From positions 96,788-160,787 of the forward strand of contig JBDLJB010000002.1 in NCBI GenBank assembly GCA_039714555.1: a stretch of 64,000 nt of DNA. Direction: 5' to 3'. Position 1 is the first letter of the stretch. Each line of letters opens with the position of its first letter. Shown here one piece after another: positions 18,365 to 25,811 of the stretch. The DNA is from Namhaeicola sp039714555 (GTDB lineage: Bacteria > Bacteroidota > Bacteroidia > Flavobacteriales > Flavobacteriaceae). The notes beneath the pieces were generated by a model. The model had not been told where the DNA came from and did not search any database. It saw only the letters and a list, made by a program, of their open reading frames with translations. Made by a program: the position numbers and the translations under genes.

Positions 18365-18931
18365 TTGCAAGAAAACAGTCAACATATTAATCAACTTATA
18401 GGGAGTTGTAAGAAAGGAGATCAAAACGCTCAATTTGAACTGTATAAATTATTTTATAAAGCTATGTACAATACTTCATATAGAATTCTAAATGACAGCT
18501 TTGAAGCAGAAGATGTGATGCAGGAAGCTTTTTTAAACGCTTTTACAAAGTTAGACACCTATAAAGGAGAAGTAACATTTGGAGCTTGGTTAAAAAGAAT
18601 CGTAATCAATAGAAGTTTGACACAATTAAGAAAGATAAAACGCCAGGATGAAATGAAATTTGATGATGTTGAAAATAAAATTGAAGTAGTAGAAGAAGAT
18701 GATTATCAAGATAATATTGATTATTCAGATTTAAAGGCAAAAGAAATTATCAATACCATTCAGCAACTTAAAGAAAATTATTGTATGGCATTAACATTAA
18801 GTTTAATTGAAGGTTATGATAATGAAGAGATCGCACAAATAATGCAAATTAGTAATGAAAATTGCAGGACTACAATATCAAGGGCAAAAAATAAATTGCG
18901 ACAATTATTAAAACCCAGTTTGGTAAATTAA
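18365..18931 (+). CDS. ECF RNA polymerase sigma factor
   Basis: A 188-residue sigma-70 family ECF factor. Region 2 is visible as QFELYKLFYKAMYNTSYRIL...EAEDVMQEAFLNAF, with the promoter-melting TFGAWLKRIVINRS after it. Region 4 is CMALTLSLIEGYDNEEIAQIMQISNENCRTTISRAKNKLRQLL. The start is TTG 18365: a TAA precedes it directly in frame and no ATG lies near the conserved start. It heads an operon with the membrane protein 3 bp downstream, which is probably its anti-sigma factor, and two surface proteins that are likely targets or signals of the system. Confidence 0.9.
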   Translation: MQENSQHINQLIGSCKKGDQNAQFELYKLFYKAMYNTSYRILNDSFEAEDVMQEAFLNAFTKLDTYKGEVTFGAWLKRIVINRSLTQLRKIKRQDEMKFDDVENKIEVVEEDDYQDNIDYSDLKAKEIINTIQQLKENYCMALTLSLIEGYDNEEIAQIMQISNENCRTTISRAKNKLRQLLKPSLVN

Positions 18932-18934
18932 ACT

Positions 18935-19474
18935 ATGATGAAAGATAATTTAGAAAATACAATTAAGGAAAAAAGAAATGAATTTGATTTTGCAGAACCT
19001 AATATTGGGCATTTTGAAAGATTTGAAGCAAGACTAAAAGCGCAAAGTAAACCAAAATCAAAAGTTGTTTATTGGCCATGGTTGTCAGTAGCAGCATCGA
19101 TTATAATTATTTTAGGAATTTGGTTTGGAGGTAATTTTACACCAAATAAAGGTTTAGAATTGGCTGATATATCACCTAAAATGGAAGAAACGCAAAGCTT
19201 TTTTATACAAACAATTCAAAAAGAGATTGCACAAATTGAAAAAAACAAAACCCCGGAAAATCAAAAAATTATTGATGATGCCTTTTCACAATTAAGAATA
19301 TTAGAAAAAAGTTATAAAAAATTAACCCTTGAACTTAAAGAAAGCAATGAAGATAAACGCGTTATCTATGCTATGATATTCAACTTTCAGCAACGTATTG
19401 AAATATTACAAAATTTAATGCAGCAATTGGAAGATATTGAACAATTTGAAAATCAAAACGAACAAATAATTTAA
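18935..19474 (+). CDS. Putative anti-sigma factor, single-pass membrane protein
   Basis: A 179-residue protein beginning 3 bp after the ECF sigma gene. The cytoplasmic N-terminus (~45 residues, charged, with EPNIGHFERFEARLKAQ) is followed by one TM helix (WLSVAASIIIILGIWFGG) and a helical periplasmic part (about 75-175) rich in Glu, Lys and Gln. There is no zinc-binding HxxxCxxC motif, so it is not a ZAS-type anti-sigma. Position and topology are the basis for the call. Confidence 0.65.
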   Translation: MMKDNLENTIKEKRNEFDFAEPNIGHFERFEARLKAQSKPKSKVVYWPWLSVAASIIIILGIWFGGNFTPNKGLELADISPKMEETQSFFIQTIQKEIAQIEKNKTPENQKIIDDAFSQLRILEKSYKKLTLELKESNEDKRVIYAMIFNFQQRIEILQNLMQQLEDIEQFENQNEQII

Positions 19475-19485
19475 AAAAAAAGATC

Positions 19486-20574
19486 ATGAAAAATAAAATT
19501 ACACATATAATTTTAAGTATATTTTTGATTATTCCGATGCTTATCAATGCAAATACGCATCCTAAAAAAGGAAAATATGAAAAGAGTAAAAATATTAAAA
19601 AGGAATATAAAGTGAACGCTGATGCCTTGGTTAAAATTAATAATAGATACGGCAATGTTGATGTAATATCATGGAATGAAAACCGCGTGGTAATTGAAGT
19701 TAAAATTACAGTTGATGGCAATGATGAGAAGAAAGTAATTGCTAAACTAGACGGAATTGATGTAGAATTTGAAAATAGCAGTAGGGAAGTCTCTGCCAAA
19801 ACAATTATTGAAAAATCATCATCAAGTTGGTTTAAATTAAGTAGTTCGAATGTAAATTTTCAAATTAATTATAAAGTTAAAATGCCGGTTACAAATGATG
19901 CTGATCTGGTAAATGATTATGGTAGTATTTCACTTAATGAATTAAAAGGAAAAGCAAAGATCAATTGTGATTATGGAAAAATATTAATAGGTAGTTTGTA
20001 TCATGCAGATAATTCTATCAATATTGATTACACCTCAAACTCAAATATTGAATTTATGAATAGCGGTTCAATTAATGCTGATTATTCAAAATTGACTATT
20101 GAAAAAGCTAAAAAAATTGATTTAAATGCCGATTATACGACTACAGTTTTTGAAAATATTGAAGATCTGTCATTTAATTGTGATTATGGAAAAATTCAAG
20201 TTGACAATGGTAATGTAATTATTGGAAATGGAGATTACTTAACCATGCGTTTTGGAACGATTTATAAAATTTTAAAAGTTGATGCTGATTATGGTGGAAT
20301 TCGTGTTGATAAGTTGAAAAAGGGCTTTGATTCGGTTGAAATAGATTCGGATTATACCGGAATAAAAATTGGATTGGAACCAGATATTTCATTTAATTTT
20401 ATCGTAAAAATGAGTTATGGCGGATTTAGTTATGATGAAGACAATGCAACGTTTATTAAAAAAGTAATAAAATCATCTGATAAATATTATGAGGGATATG
20501 TAAATGATGAACATACAAATGCAACTATAAATATTGATTCAGAATACGGTAGTGTTAAATTATACAATAACTAA
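19486..20574 (+). CDS. DUF4097-like secreted surface protein
   Basis: A 362-residue exported protein with an N-terminal signal peptide (IILSIFLIIPMLINA). Its body is a run of short beta-strands with the repeated motif DYGxI/DYTxxx (for example VNDYGSISL, NCDYGKILI, NADYTTTVF, DADYGGIRV, SEYGSVKL), suggesting a stacked beta-helix as in putative adhesin families DUF4097/DUF4098. It follows the anti-sigma gene by 12 bp and precedes the GIN-domain lipoprotein by 14 bp. It may be sensed by, or expressed from, the ECF system. No enzymatic motif is present. Confidence 0.7.
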   Translation: MKNKITHIILSIFLIIPMLINANTHPKKGKYEKSKNIKKEYKVNADALVKINNRYGNVDVISWNENRVVIEVKITVDGNDEKKVIAKLDGIDVEFENSSREVSAKTIIEKSSSSWFKLSSSNVNFQINYKVKMPVTNDADLVNDYGSISLNELKGKAKINCDYGKILIGSLYHADNSINIDYTSNSNIEFMNSGSINADYSKLTIEKAKKIDLNADYTTTVFENIEDLSFNCDYGKIQVDNGNVIIGNGDYLTMRFGTIYKILKVDADYGGIRVDKLKKGFDSVEIDSDYTGIKIGLEPDISFNFIVKMSYGGFSYDEDNATFIKKVIKSSDKYYEGYVNDEHTNATINIDSEYGSVKLYNN

Positions 20575-20587
20575 AAATTAATATATC

Positions 20588-21319
20588 ATGAAAAGAACAT
20601 TTATAAGATCAATATCAAGTTTATTTATAATGCTTTTATTTTTAACAGCTTGTAATGCACAAAAATATGGAAGAATAAAAGGTAATGGTAATGTAGTGAC
20701 CAAGACTCGTAATGTAGGTAATTTTGATAAAATTGGAGTTTCTGGTTCATTTGATGTAACTTTAATAAAAGGTAATGAAGGTGAGATAAAAATAAAAATT
20801 GAAGATAATTTATTGCCTTATCTAGAAACAATAGTTGAAGGTGGAAAATTGAAGTTAAAATGGAAAAAAGGCACCAATATAAGCACTACTAAAGGTGTTT
20901 ATTTAACGGTTTATTTTAAAGATATCAATGCTGTTAGTTTATCAGGTTCCGGAGAAATTATATCAAAAGATATGATAAAATCAGATAATTTTGATTTAGC
21001 TGTTGCAGGCTCTGGTGATATTGATCTTAATGTTGATACAAAAAACCTAATAGCTGCCATTTCAGGTTCTGGTGATATTGAAGTTAATGGTTCGGCGGAT
21101 AAGTTTACAGCAAGTATTTCAGGTTCAGGTGATATTGAATCATTTGGATTGAATTCAAAAAAAGCGAATATAAAAATATCTGGTTCAGGTGATATGGAAA
21201 TAAATGTTAGTGAAGAATTGTTCGCCAGAGTTTCCGGTTCCGGAGATATTAAATACAAAGGAAATCCAAGAAAAGAGGATATTAAAGTAAGTGGTTCGGG
21301 AGAAATTAGTTCTTATTAA
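20588..21319 (+). CDS. GIN-domain (DUF2807) lipoprotein with SGSGD repeats
   Basis: A 243-residue lipoprotein (lipobox LTAC, Cys22). It carries the head GIN domain: FDKIGVSGSFDVTLIKG, then LPYLETIVEGGKLKLKW. From 20935 to 21300 the motif [SA]GSG[DE] recurs seven times at 15-22 residue spacing (SGSGEII, AGSGDID, SGSGDIE and so on), the pattern of a right-handed beta-helix rung. GIN proteins are putative Bacteroidota adhesins of unknown ligand. It is last in the ECF operon and is followed by a strong terminator hairpin. Confidence 0.85.
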   Translation: MKRTFIRSISSLFIMLLFLTACNAQKYGRIKGNGNVVTKTRNVGNFDKIGVSGSFDVTLIKGNEGEIKIKIEDNLLPYLETIVEGGKLKLKWKKGTNISTTKGVYLTVYFKDINAVSLSGSGEIISKDMIKSDNFDLAVAGSGDIDLNVDTKNLIAAISGSGDIEVNGSADKFTASISGSGDIESFGLNSKKANIKISGSGDMEINVSEELFARVSGSGDIKYKGNPRKEDIKVSGSGEISSY

Positions 21320-21355
21320 TACTCTATATAAATTATTTAAATACTTTTATAAATC

Positions 21356-21396
21356 AGTGAGGGATTGGTTGTATGTCATTCCCTCACTTGTTTTTT
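21356..21396 (+). terminator. Rho-independent terminator of the ECF operon
   Basis: The inverted repeat AGTGAGGGA / TCCCTCACT (9 bp, 15-nt loop) is followed by TGTTTTTTAT. It sits 37 bp after the GIN gene and separates the ECF operon from the four-repeat secreted protein. Confidence 0.8.
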
Positions 21397-21536
21397 ATCC
21401 AATTTTTAGATTTTTAGAAATATTTAACAAAATATTTTAATACAAAACTGTAACAAAATTGATCTTCTTTAGTCTTATATATAGTAGTATGTAAAACATA
21501 GTACTTTAAAGATTAAAAACGTTAAAAATACTGATC

Positions 21537-22088
21537 ATGAAAAATCTAATTATCTCAAGCTTATTGATTGTAAGTCTAACAGTCTCAGCGCAGTTTATTG
21601 AAAATAGAAATATGAATTTCGGAAAAATATTACATATGGAAATAAGTAATAATTTACCAAAAAATTTCTTAAATACGATCTTTGAAATAGAAGAGGAGGA
21701 AGCAGATGAACCTTTTGATTTTAATATAAAAGAATATTTACCATTTGGTTTTAACCCTTATAAGAAAATTACAAATCTATATTATAAAATATTCGATTAT
21801 ATCACAGAAGAAGCAGATGAACCTTTTGAATTCAATACAATGGATTATTTACCAGAAAACTTCGATCCAAATTTAGATACTTCTTTGATGGAAGAATATG
21901 AATTACTAAATGAAGAAGCTGATGTTCCTTTTGAATTTGATACTAAAGATTATTTGCCTTTATATTTTGATGCTCATGCAGAATATGCATCACTAGGAGA
22001 AACAGAGATTTTGGAGGAAGAAGCAGATGCCCCTTTTGATTTTGCAACAAAAAATTATTTACCTCTAAATTTTAACCCTTATAATTAA
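21537..22088 (+). CDS. Secreted protein with four EEADxPFxF...YLPxxF repeats
   Basis: A 183-residue protein of no family I recognise. A signal peptide (MKNLIISSLLIVSLTVSAQ) precedes an acidic body. A ~20-residue motif occurs four times at residues ~54-73, 91-110, 126-145 and 161-180: Glu-Glu-Ala-Asp-x-Pro-Phe-[DE]-Phe-[ND], then [ED]-Tyr-Leu-Pro, then Phe-[ND]-[PA]. The spacing is 35-37 residues. A fainter copy (NNLPKNF, ~38-44) may precede them. The very regular acidic units suggest a calcium- or partner-binding array or a short surface fibre, which is inference. It lies between two terminators, so it is a single-gene transcript. Confidence 0.7.
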   Translation: MKNLIISSLLIVSLTVSAQFIENRNMNFGKILHMEISNNLPKNFLNTIFEIEEEEADEPFDFNIKEYLPFGFNPYKKITNLYYKIFDYITEEADEPFEFNTMDYLPENFDPNLDTSLMEEYELLNEEADVPFEFDTKDYLPLYFDAHAEYASLGETEILEEEADAPFDFATKNYLPLNFNPYN

Positions 22089-22111
22089 ATAAAACGGTCT
22101 AATCTAAATTT

Positions 22112-22150
22112 AAAAGTCGATTGAAAATTAAATTTCAATCGACTTTTTTT
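22112..22150. terminator. Bidirectional terminator
   Basis: A perfect 15-bp inverted repeat, AAAAGTCGATTGAAA / TTTCAATCGACTTTT, with a 6-nt loop and a T-run to 22150. It lies between two convergent genes, so it can serve both. Confidence 0.85.
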
Positions 22151-22214
22151 AATGAATATGTTATTTACAATTGCTTTTTTTGAGCGGATTCTAATTTAAG
22201 TTTAATACAATTTA

Positions 22215-23390
22215 TTAGAATTTCCGATATTTCTTAGTTATTTCAAAAACGTGCTCTAATATTTTTATATCTTTTTCGGTAAAATCTTCATTTTTACGGT
22301 TGATCACTAATTCAGCAGTAGTTTTAGCTTTTTCAATTTGATAAGTACTAAATCCGGCAGCACCTCCCCAAGAAAAGGAAGGTATAAAATTTCGAGGGAA
22401 ATTACTTCCGTAAATATTTGAGCTAATACCAACAACTGTTCCGGTATTAAACATAGTATTTATAGCACTTTTAGAATGATCACCCATTACCAGTCCACAA
22501 AATTGTATTCCGGTTTTTACAAATCTTTCCTTTTCATAGTTCCACATTTTTACTTCGGCATAAGTATTTTTCAAGTTTGAATTGTTAGTATCTGCTCCTA
22601 AATTACACCATTCGCCAATGACAGCATTACCTAAATAACCTTCATGTCCTTTACTGCAATAACCTGACATGACAACATTATTTACTTCGCCACCTATTTT
22701 ACTTTTAGGTCCAACAGTTGTTGGTCCATAAACCTTACTTCCCATTTTTACTACACCATGTTCTAGAATTGCAAACGGTCCACGAATCATGCTACCTTCC
22801 ATAATCTGTGTATGTTTACCCAAATATATCGGACCTTTACTAGCGTTTAAAACACCAATTTCAATTTCAACTCCATCTTCTAAAAATATTTGATCTTTAT
22901 TGATACAATAGACGGAATCAGGTATTGGTGCAGATGTTCTTCCTCTTGTTATCAATTCAAAGTCAGTTATCAAAACATCACCGTTAAAACGGAAAATATC
23001 CCAGGTATTATTTATTTGAATTAAATCTTCTTTGTAATGAATGGCATGATAATTATTAAAATTTACTTCTTCTTGGGAGTCAGTTGTATAAAATGCAATA
23101 ATTTCTTCATCTTTAAAGATGGCCTGATCTTTCTTTAAGTTTTTTATTAGCTCAATTAAATTATTGTCTGGTAGAAATGAGGCATTTATCAAAACATTTT
23201 CTTCCATTTCAACCATTGGATATTTATCTGCTAAATAATCTTCGGTAATGGTTGTAGTAGTTGAATTGAGATATTTTTCCCATTTTTCTCTAATGGATAA
23301 TATACCTATTCTAAGGTCAGCAACCGGTTTTGTATAAGTTAAAGGAAGAAGAGCGGCGCGAGAACTGCCGTCAAATAATATGTAATTCAT
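22215..23390 (-). CDS. GlmU-family putative sugar-1-phosphate nucleotidylyltransferase
   Basis: A 391-residue protein. The N-terminal half has a nucleotidyltransferase-like start (MNYILFDGSSRAALLPLTYTKPVADLRIG). The C-terminal half (about 170-340) shows left-handed beta-helix hexapeptide rungs (VYGPTTVGPKSKIGG, GYLGNAVIGEWCNLGADTNNSNLK). This resembles GlmU-type bifunctional enzymes, but the usual Rossmann GxGTR signature is altered to DGSSRAALLP, so the nucleotide reaction is uncertain. Bacteroidota carry this protein in addition to true GlmU. It is transcribed alone on the minus strand, ending 65 bp from the shared terminator. Confidence 0.75.
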   Translation of the reverse strand: MNYILFDGSSRAALLPLTYTKPVADLRIGILSIREKWEKYLNSTTTTITEDYLADKYPMVEMEENVLINASFLPDNNLIELIKNLKKDQAIFKDEEIIAFYTTDSQEEVNFNNYHAIHYKEDLIQINNTWDIFRFNGDVLITDFELITRGRTSAPIPDSVYCINKDQIFLEDGVEIEIGVLNASKGPIYLGKHTQIMEGSMIRGPFAILEHGVVKMGSKVYGPTTVGPKSKIGGEVNNVVMSGYCSKGHEGYLGNAVIGEWCNLGADTNNSNLKNTYAEVKMWNYEKERFVKTGIQFCGLVMGDHSKSAINTMFNTGTVVGISSNIYGSNFPRNFIPSFSWGGAAGFSTYQIEKAKTTAELVINRKNEDFTEKDIKILEHVFEITKKYRKF

Positions 23391-23510
23391 TTTTATTTAA
23401 TTTTGGGTAAATATAACGATATAATCAATGTTTTTATTTTAAATAAGGCGTGTTATATAAACAGATAAAACTATTTTAATATTTTTAATTTTTTTAAGAT
23501 AGATTATTAT

Positions 23511-23518
23511 TAAATTTG
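23511..23518 (+). promoter_or_regulatory. Candidate -7 box very close to the DUF3943 start
   Basis: TAAATTTG matches TAnnTTTG. It ends only 6 bp before the ATG at 23525, which would give an almost leaderless mRNA. No TTG -33 element was found. Confidence 0.35.
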
Positions 23519-23524
23519 CTGGCT

Positions 23525-24397
23525 ATGAAATTTAGCAATATTTCTTTTTTTATTCTCCTTGTAATTTTGGGTTTAGGTTCTTCTGATCTTTATTCACAAG
23601 TTGACTCCGTAAAGATAAAAAAGGAAATCATTCATCAAAGCAAACCGTTACAATTTGGGAATGATTTTTCACCGGTTAGCTCAATTTTAATTGGTCAGAA
23701 TATACATGAAGATCTTGAGCCTACACAATTTAATCAAAATTATACTTTTAAATATCTGACTTATGATCCTATTAGAGATCCAAAACGTTTGTTATATAAC
23801 ACAGGTTTATATTTTGGAGCTGCATTAACATCTTTTGCAATTTTATGGGTTTCACCCGAAAGTTTCTCTAATTGGGATAAAGAAAAAATTAGAGAAGAAG
23901 GTATTTTTAAAAGATGGAGTGAAAATGTACAAGCCGGACCGGTTTGGGATAAGGACAAATGGTATTTAAATTGGCTTACACATCCCTGGGCAGGTGCGGT
24001 ATATTATATGAGTGCTCGAGGTAGTGGTTTTAAACGCTGGGAATCGTTTGTTTATTCAACTTTAATGTCCACTATTTTTTGGGAATATGGAGTAGAAGCA
24101 TTTGCAGAGATTCCTTCCTGGCAGGATTTGATAATAACCCCAACATTAGGTTCTTTATTTGGTGAAGTTTTTTTTGTTTTAAAAGGAAAAATTATACAAA
24201 ATGAACGTAAAGTATTGAATTCACGATTTTTAGGAGGAACATCACTTTTTTTAATGGATCCTTTTAACGAGCTTCTGGATGTATTTGGTTATAAGACACA
24301 AAATAAAATACAAACATACTCTACAATTGCACCAATTAGTTATGATTTTTCTTCAGGAAAAACTATTTGGGGAGTACAACTTGCAATGCAATTTTAG
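23525..24397 (+). CDS. DUF3943 family outer-envelope protein
   Basis: A 290-residue exported protein. The signal peptide (FFILLVILGLGSSDLYS) is followed by the DUF3943 core: WYLNWLTHPWAGAVYYMSARGSG, then STIFWEYGVEAFAEIPSWQDLIITPTLG (shown here in parts), with conserved His, Trp and Glu residues. A beta-strand-like C-terminus ends in Phe, as in outer-membrane proteins. The function is unknown. I chose ATG 23525 over the TTG three codons earlier because the signal peptide then begins with MKF. It converges on the Crp/Fnr gene, 18 bp apart. Confidence 0.72.
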   Translation: MKFSNISFFILLVILGLGSSDLYSQVDSVKIKKEIIHQSKPLQFGNDFSPVSSILIGQNIHEDLEPTQFNQNYTFKYLTYDPIRDPKRLLYNTGLYFGAALTSFAILWVSPESFSNWDKEKIREEGIFKRWSENVQAGPVWDKDKWYLNWLTHPWAGAVYYMSARGSGFKRWESFVYSTLMSTIFWEYGVEAFAEIPSWQDLIITPTLGSLFGEVFFVLKGKIIQNERKVLNSRFLGGTSLFLMDPFNELLDVFGYKTQNKIQTYSTIAPISYDFSSGKTIWGVQLAMQF

Positions 24398-24415
24398 TTT
24401 AAAGGGCTGGTTAGA

Positions 24416-25069
24416 TTAAATTTTTATAATTTTAATTCGATTCCTTCCCAATTTTATATTTCCATCATTTTCAAGTTTTTTTAATAATCTGGAAACAACA
24501 ACTCGTGAGGTATTTAGGTCATCAGCAATTTCTTGATGTTTGATCAATAAATTTTGACTTCGCTTTATCTTTACTTGATCAGAGAGATATTTATACAATC
24601 TTTCATCTAATTTCATAAAGGCTAAGCTTTCTATTGCTTCAACCATTTCTATAAGTCTTATGTGGTAGCTATCAATAATAAATTGTCGCCAGGATTTAAA
24701 ATTCACTAACAACTCTTCAATTTTATTGATAGGAACCATAACAAATTCAGTATCATTTTCTACAATTGCCCGAAACATACTTTTACTTCGATTGATACAG
24801 TTTACAAAAGAAATGGCACAAGTATCTCCGCGTTCCAGATAATATAATAAAATTTCATCTTTTTTTTGATCTTCACGAATAACCTTAACAACACCATCTA
24901 AGATTAAAGGAATATGTGTCATTTCATCATCAATATCAATCAGTAATTTACCTCTTTTTATCTCTGTTAAAATACCAATTCTCGAAATTTCGTCAAGCAA
25001 ATCATCTTCAAAAAATAATGAATAATATTCATTTAATTTTTCTCGTATTAATTTTTCATCATTTTCCAT
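24416..25069 (-). CDS. Crp/Fnr-family regulator of the sulfur operon
   Basis: A 217-residue regulator with an N-terminal cyclic-nucleotide-binding-like beta-roll and a C-terminal HTH (LNTSRVVVSRLLKKLENDGNI). The recognition helix lacks the Glu of CRP (R-V-V-V-S-R), so its DNA site probably differs from TGTGA. Two cysteines, Cys84 and Cys91 (GDTCAISFVNC), sit where related Bacteroidota regulators near YeeE/YedE genes have a Cys pair; a persulfide or redox sensing role is inferred. It is last in the eight-gene sulfur operon, 74 bp after the rhodanese-like gene. I prefer ATG 25069 over an upstream TTG. Confidence 0.82.
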   Translation of the reverse strand: MENDEKLIREKLNEYYSLFFEDDLLDEISRIGILTEIKRGKLLIDIDDEMTHIPLILDGVVKVIREDQKKDEILLYYLERGDTCAISFVNCINRSKSMFRAIVENDTEFVMVPINKIEELLVNFKSWRQFIIDSYHIRLIEMVEAIESLAFMKLDERLYKYLSDQVKIKRSQNLLIKHQEIADDLNTSRVVVSRLLKKLENDGNIKLGRNRIKIIKI

Positions 25070-25143
25070 TGTGGTAAGAATTTGTATAGATTTCAATACT
25101 AAAATATAATTATTAAAAAATGTGTAGAAAGATTTTTAAATTT

Positions 25144-25770
25144 CTAGCAACCACCTTCGGGTACTCTTTTTTTCTTTTTTGGTTTAGTAATAACTTTTTT
25201 AGGAGCTACTGGTTTTTTAACCTCTGTAATTTTTTGAATAGCTTGCTTTGCTTTAGCTTCACGAATAATTTCAGCATAGTTTACAGAAGGTTTCTCAATT
25301 GCAACTTCTTTCATACTGAGTTTATTATCAATATAGTTTGTTTCAACACAAAGAATTTTTATGTTTTCATAACCTAATTGATAAAGTAATAACCAAGCAT
25401 TACTGGCTTTATCTGCATTTGCTCCGTATAAAACAACTGTTTTACCATCATCTTTTGTTTGTTTTAATAATTTTTTACTTTCCGGTTTAAAAACCTGATG
25501 AGGAGAAACATTTATGGCACCATCAAGATGACCTTTTGCATATTCAAAGTTGTTTCTAATATCGATCAATACATATTGTGAAGGTTCTAAAGATTTAAAA
25601 TCATTTAAGGTTAGTATAAAATTTTGTTTAGTTACTTCTTCTAAAGTATTTGCAGGATTCTTTTCAAATACATATTGAGGTTTTTCAAACATTAAAACTC
25701 CAATAACTACTATGAGTAAAAATAATACTGCTGAAACTGATATTCGTTTTGTTCTTTCTAGTTCTTTCAT
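25144..25770 (-). CDS. Membrane-anchored rhodanese-like protein with C-terminal PEGGC tail (copy 1)
   Basis: A 208-residue protein with an N-terminal TM anchor (about 11-28) and a periplasmic rhodanese fold: VLIDIRNNFEYAKGHLDGAINV and a helix NAWLLLYQLGYENI. The catalytic-loop Cys is absent: the loop reads VVLYGANADKAS, with Gly116 at the Cys position. After ~170 a Lys/Pro-rich linker ends in KKVITKPKKKKRVPEGGC, with Cys208 the last residue; one other Cys (141) exists. The next gene upstream ends in the identical tail. I infer a sulfur-carrier or tethering role for the terminal Cys, loosely like the GGCGG arm of SoxY, rather than classical sulfurtransferase activity. Confidence 0.78.
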   Translation of the reverse strand: MKELERTKRISVSAVLFLLIVVIGVLMFEKPQYVFEKNPANTLEEVTKQNFILTLNDFKSLEPSQYVLIDIRNNFEYAKGHLDGAINVSPHQVFKPESKKLLKQTKDDGKTVVLYGANADKASNAWLLLYQLGYENIKILCVETNYIDNKLSMKEVAIEKPSVNYAEIIREAKAKQAIQKITEVKKPVAPKKVITKPKKKKRVPEGGC

Positions 25771-25811
25771 GATTTACAATAATTATGCATTATTTATGAA
25801 ATAATATCTTT

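Noticed and set aside
20935..21300. Regular DNA repetition inside the GIN gene as a possible CRISPR or satellite
   Set aside because: The repetition follows the [SA]GSG[DE] protein motif, codons vary and there are no spacer-like units.
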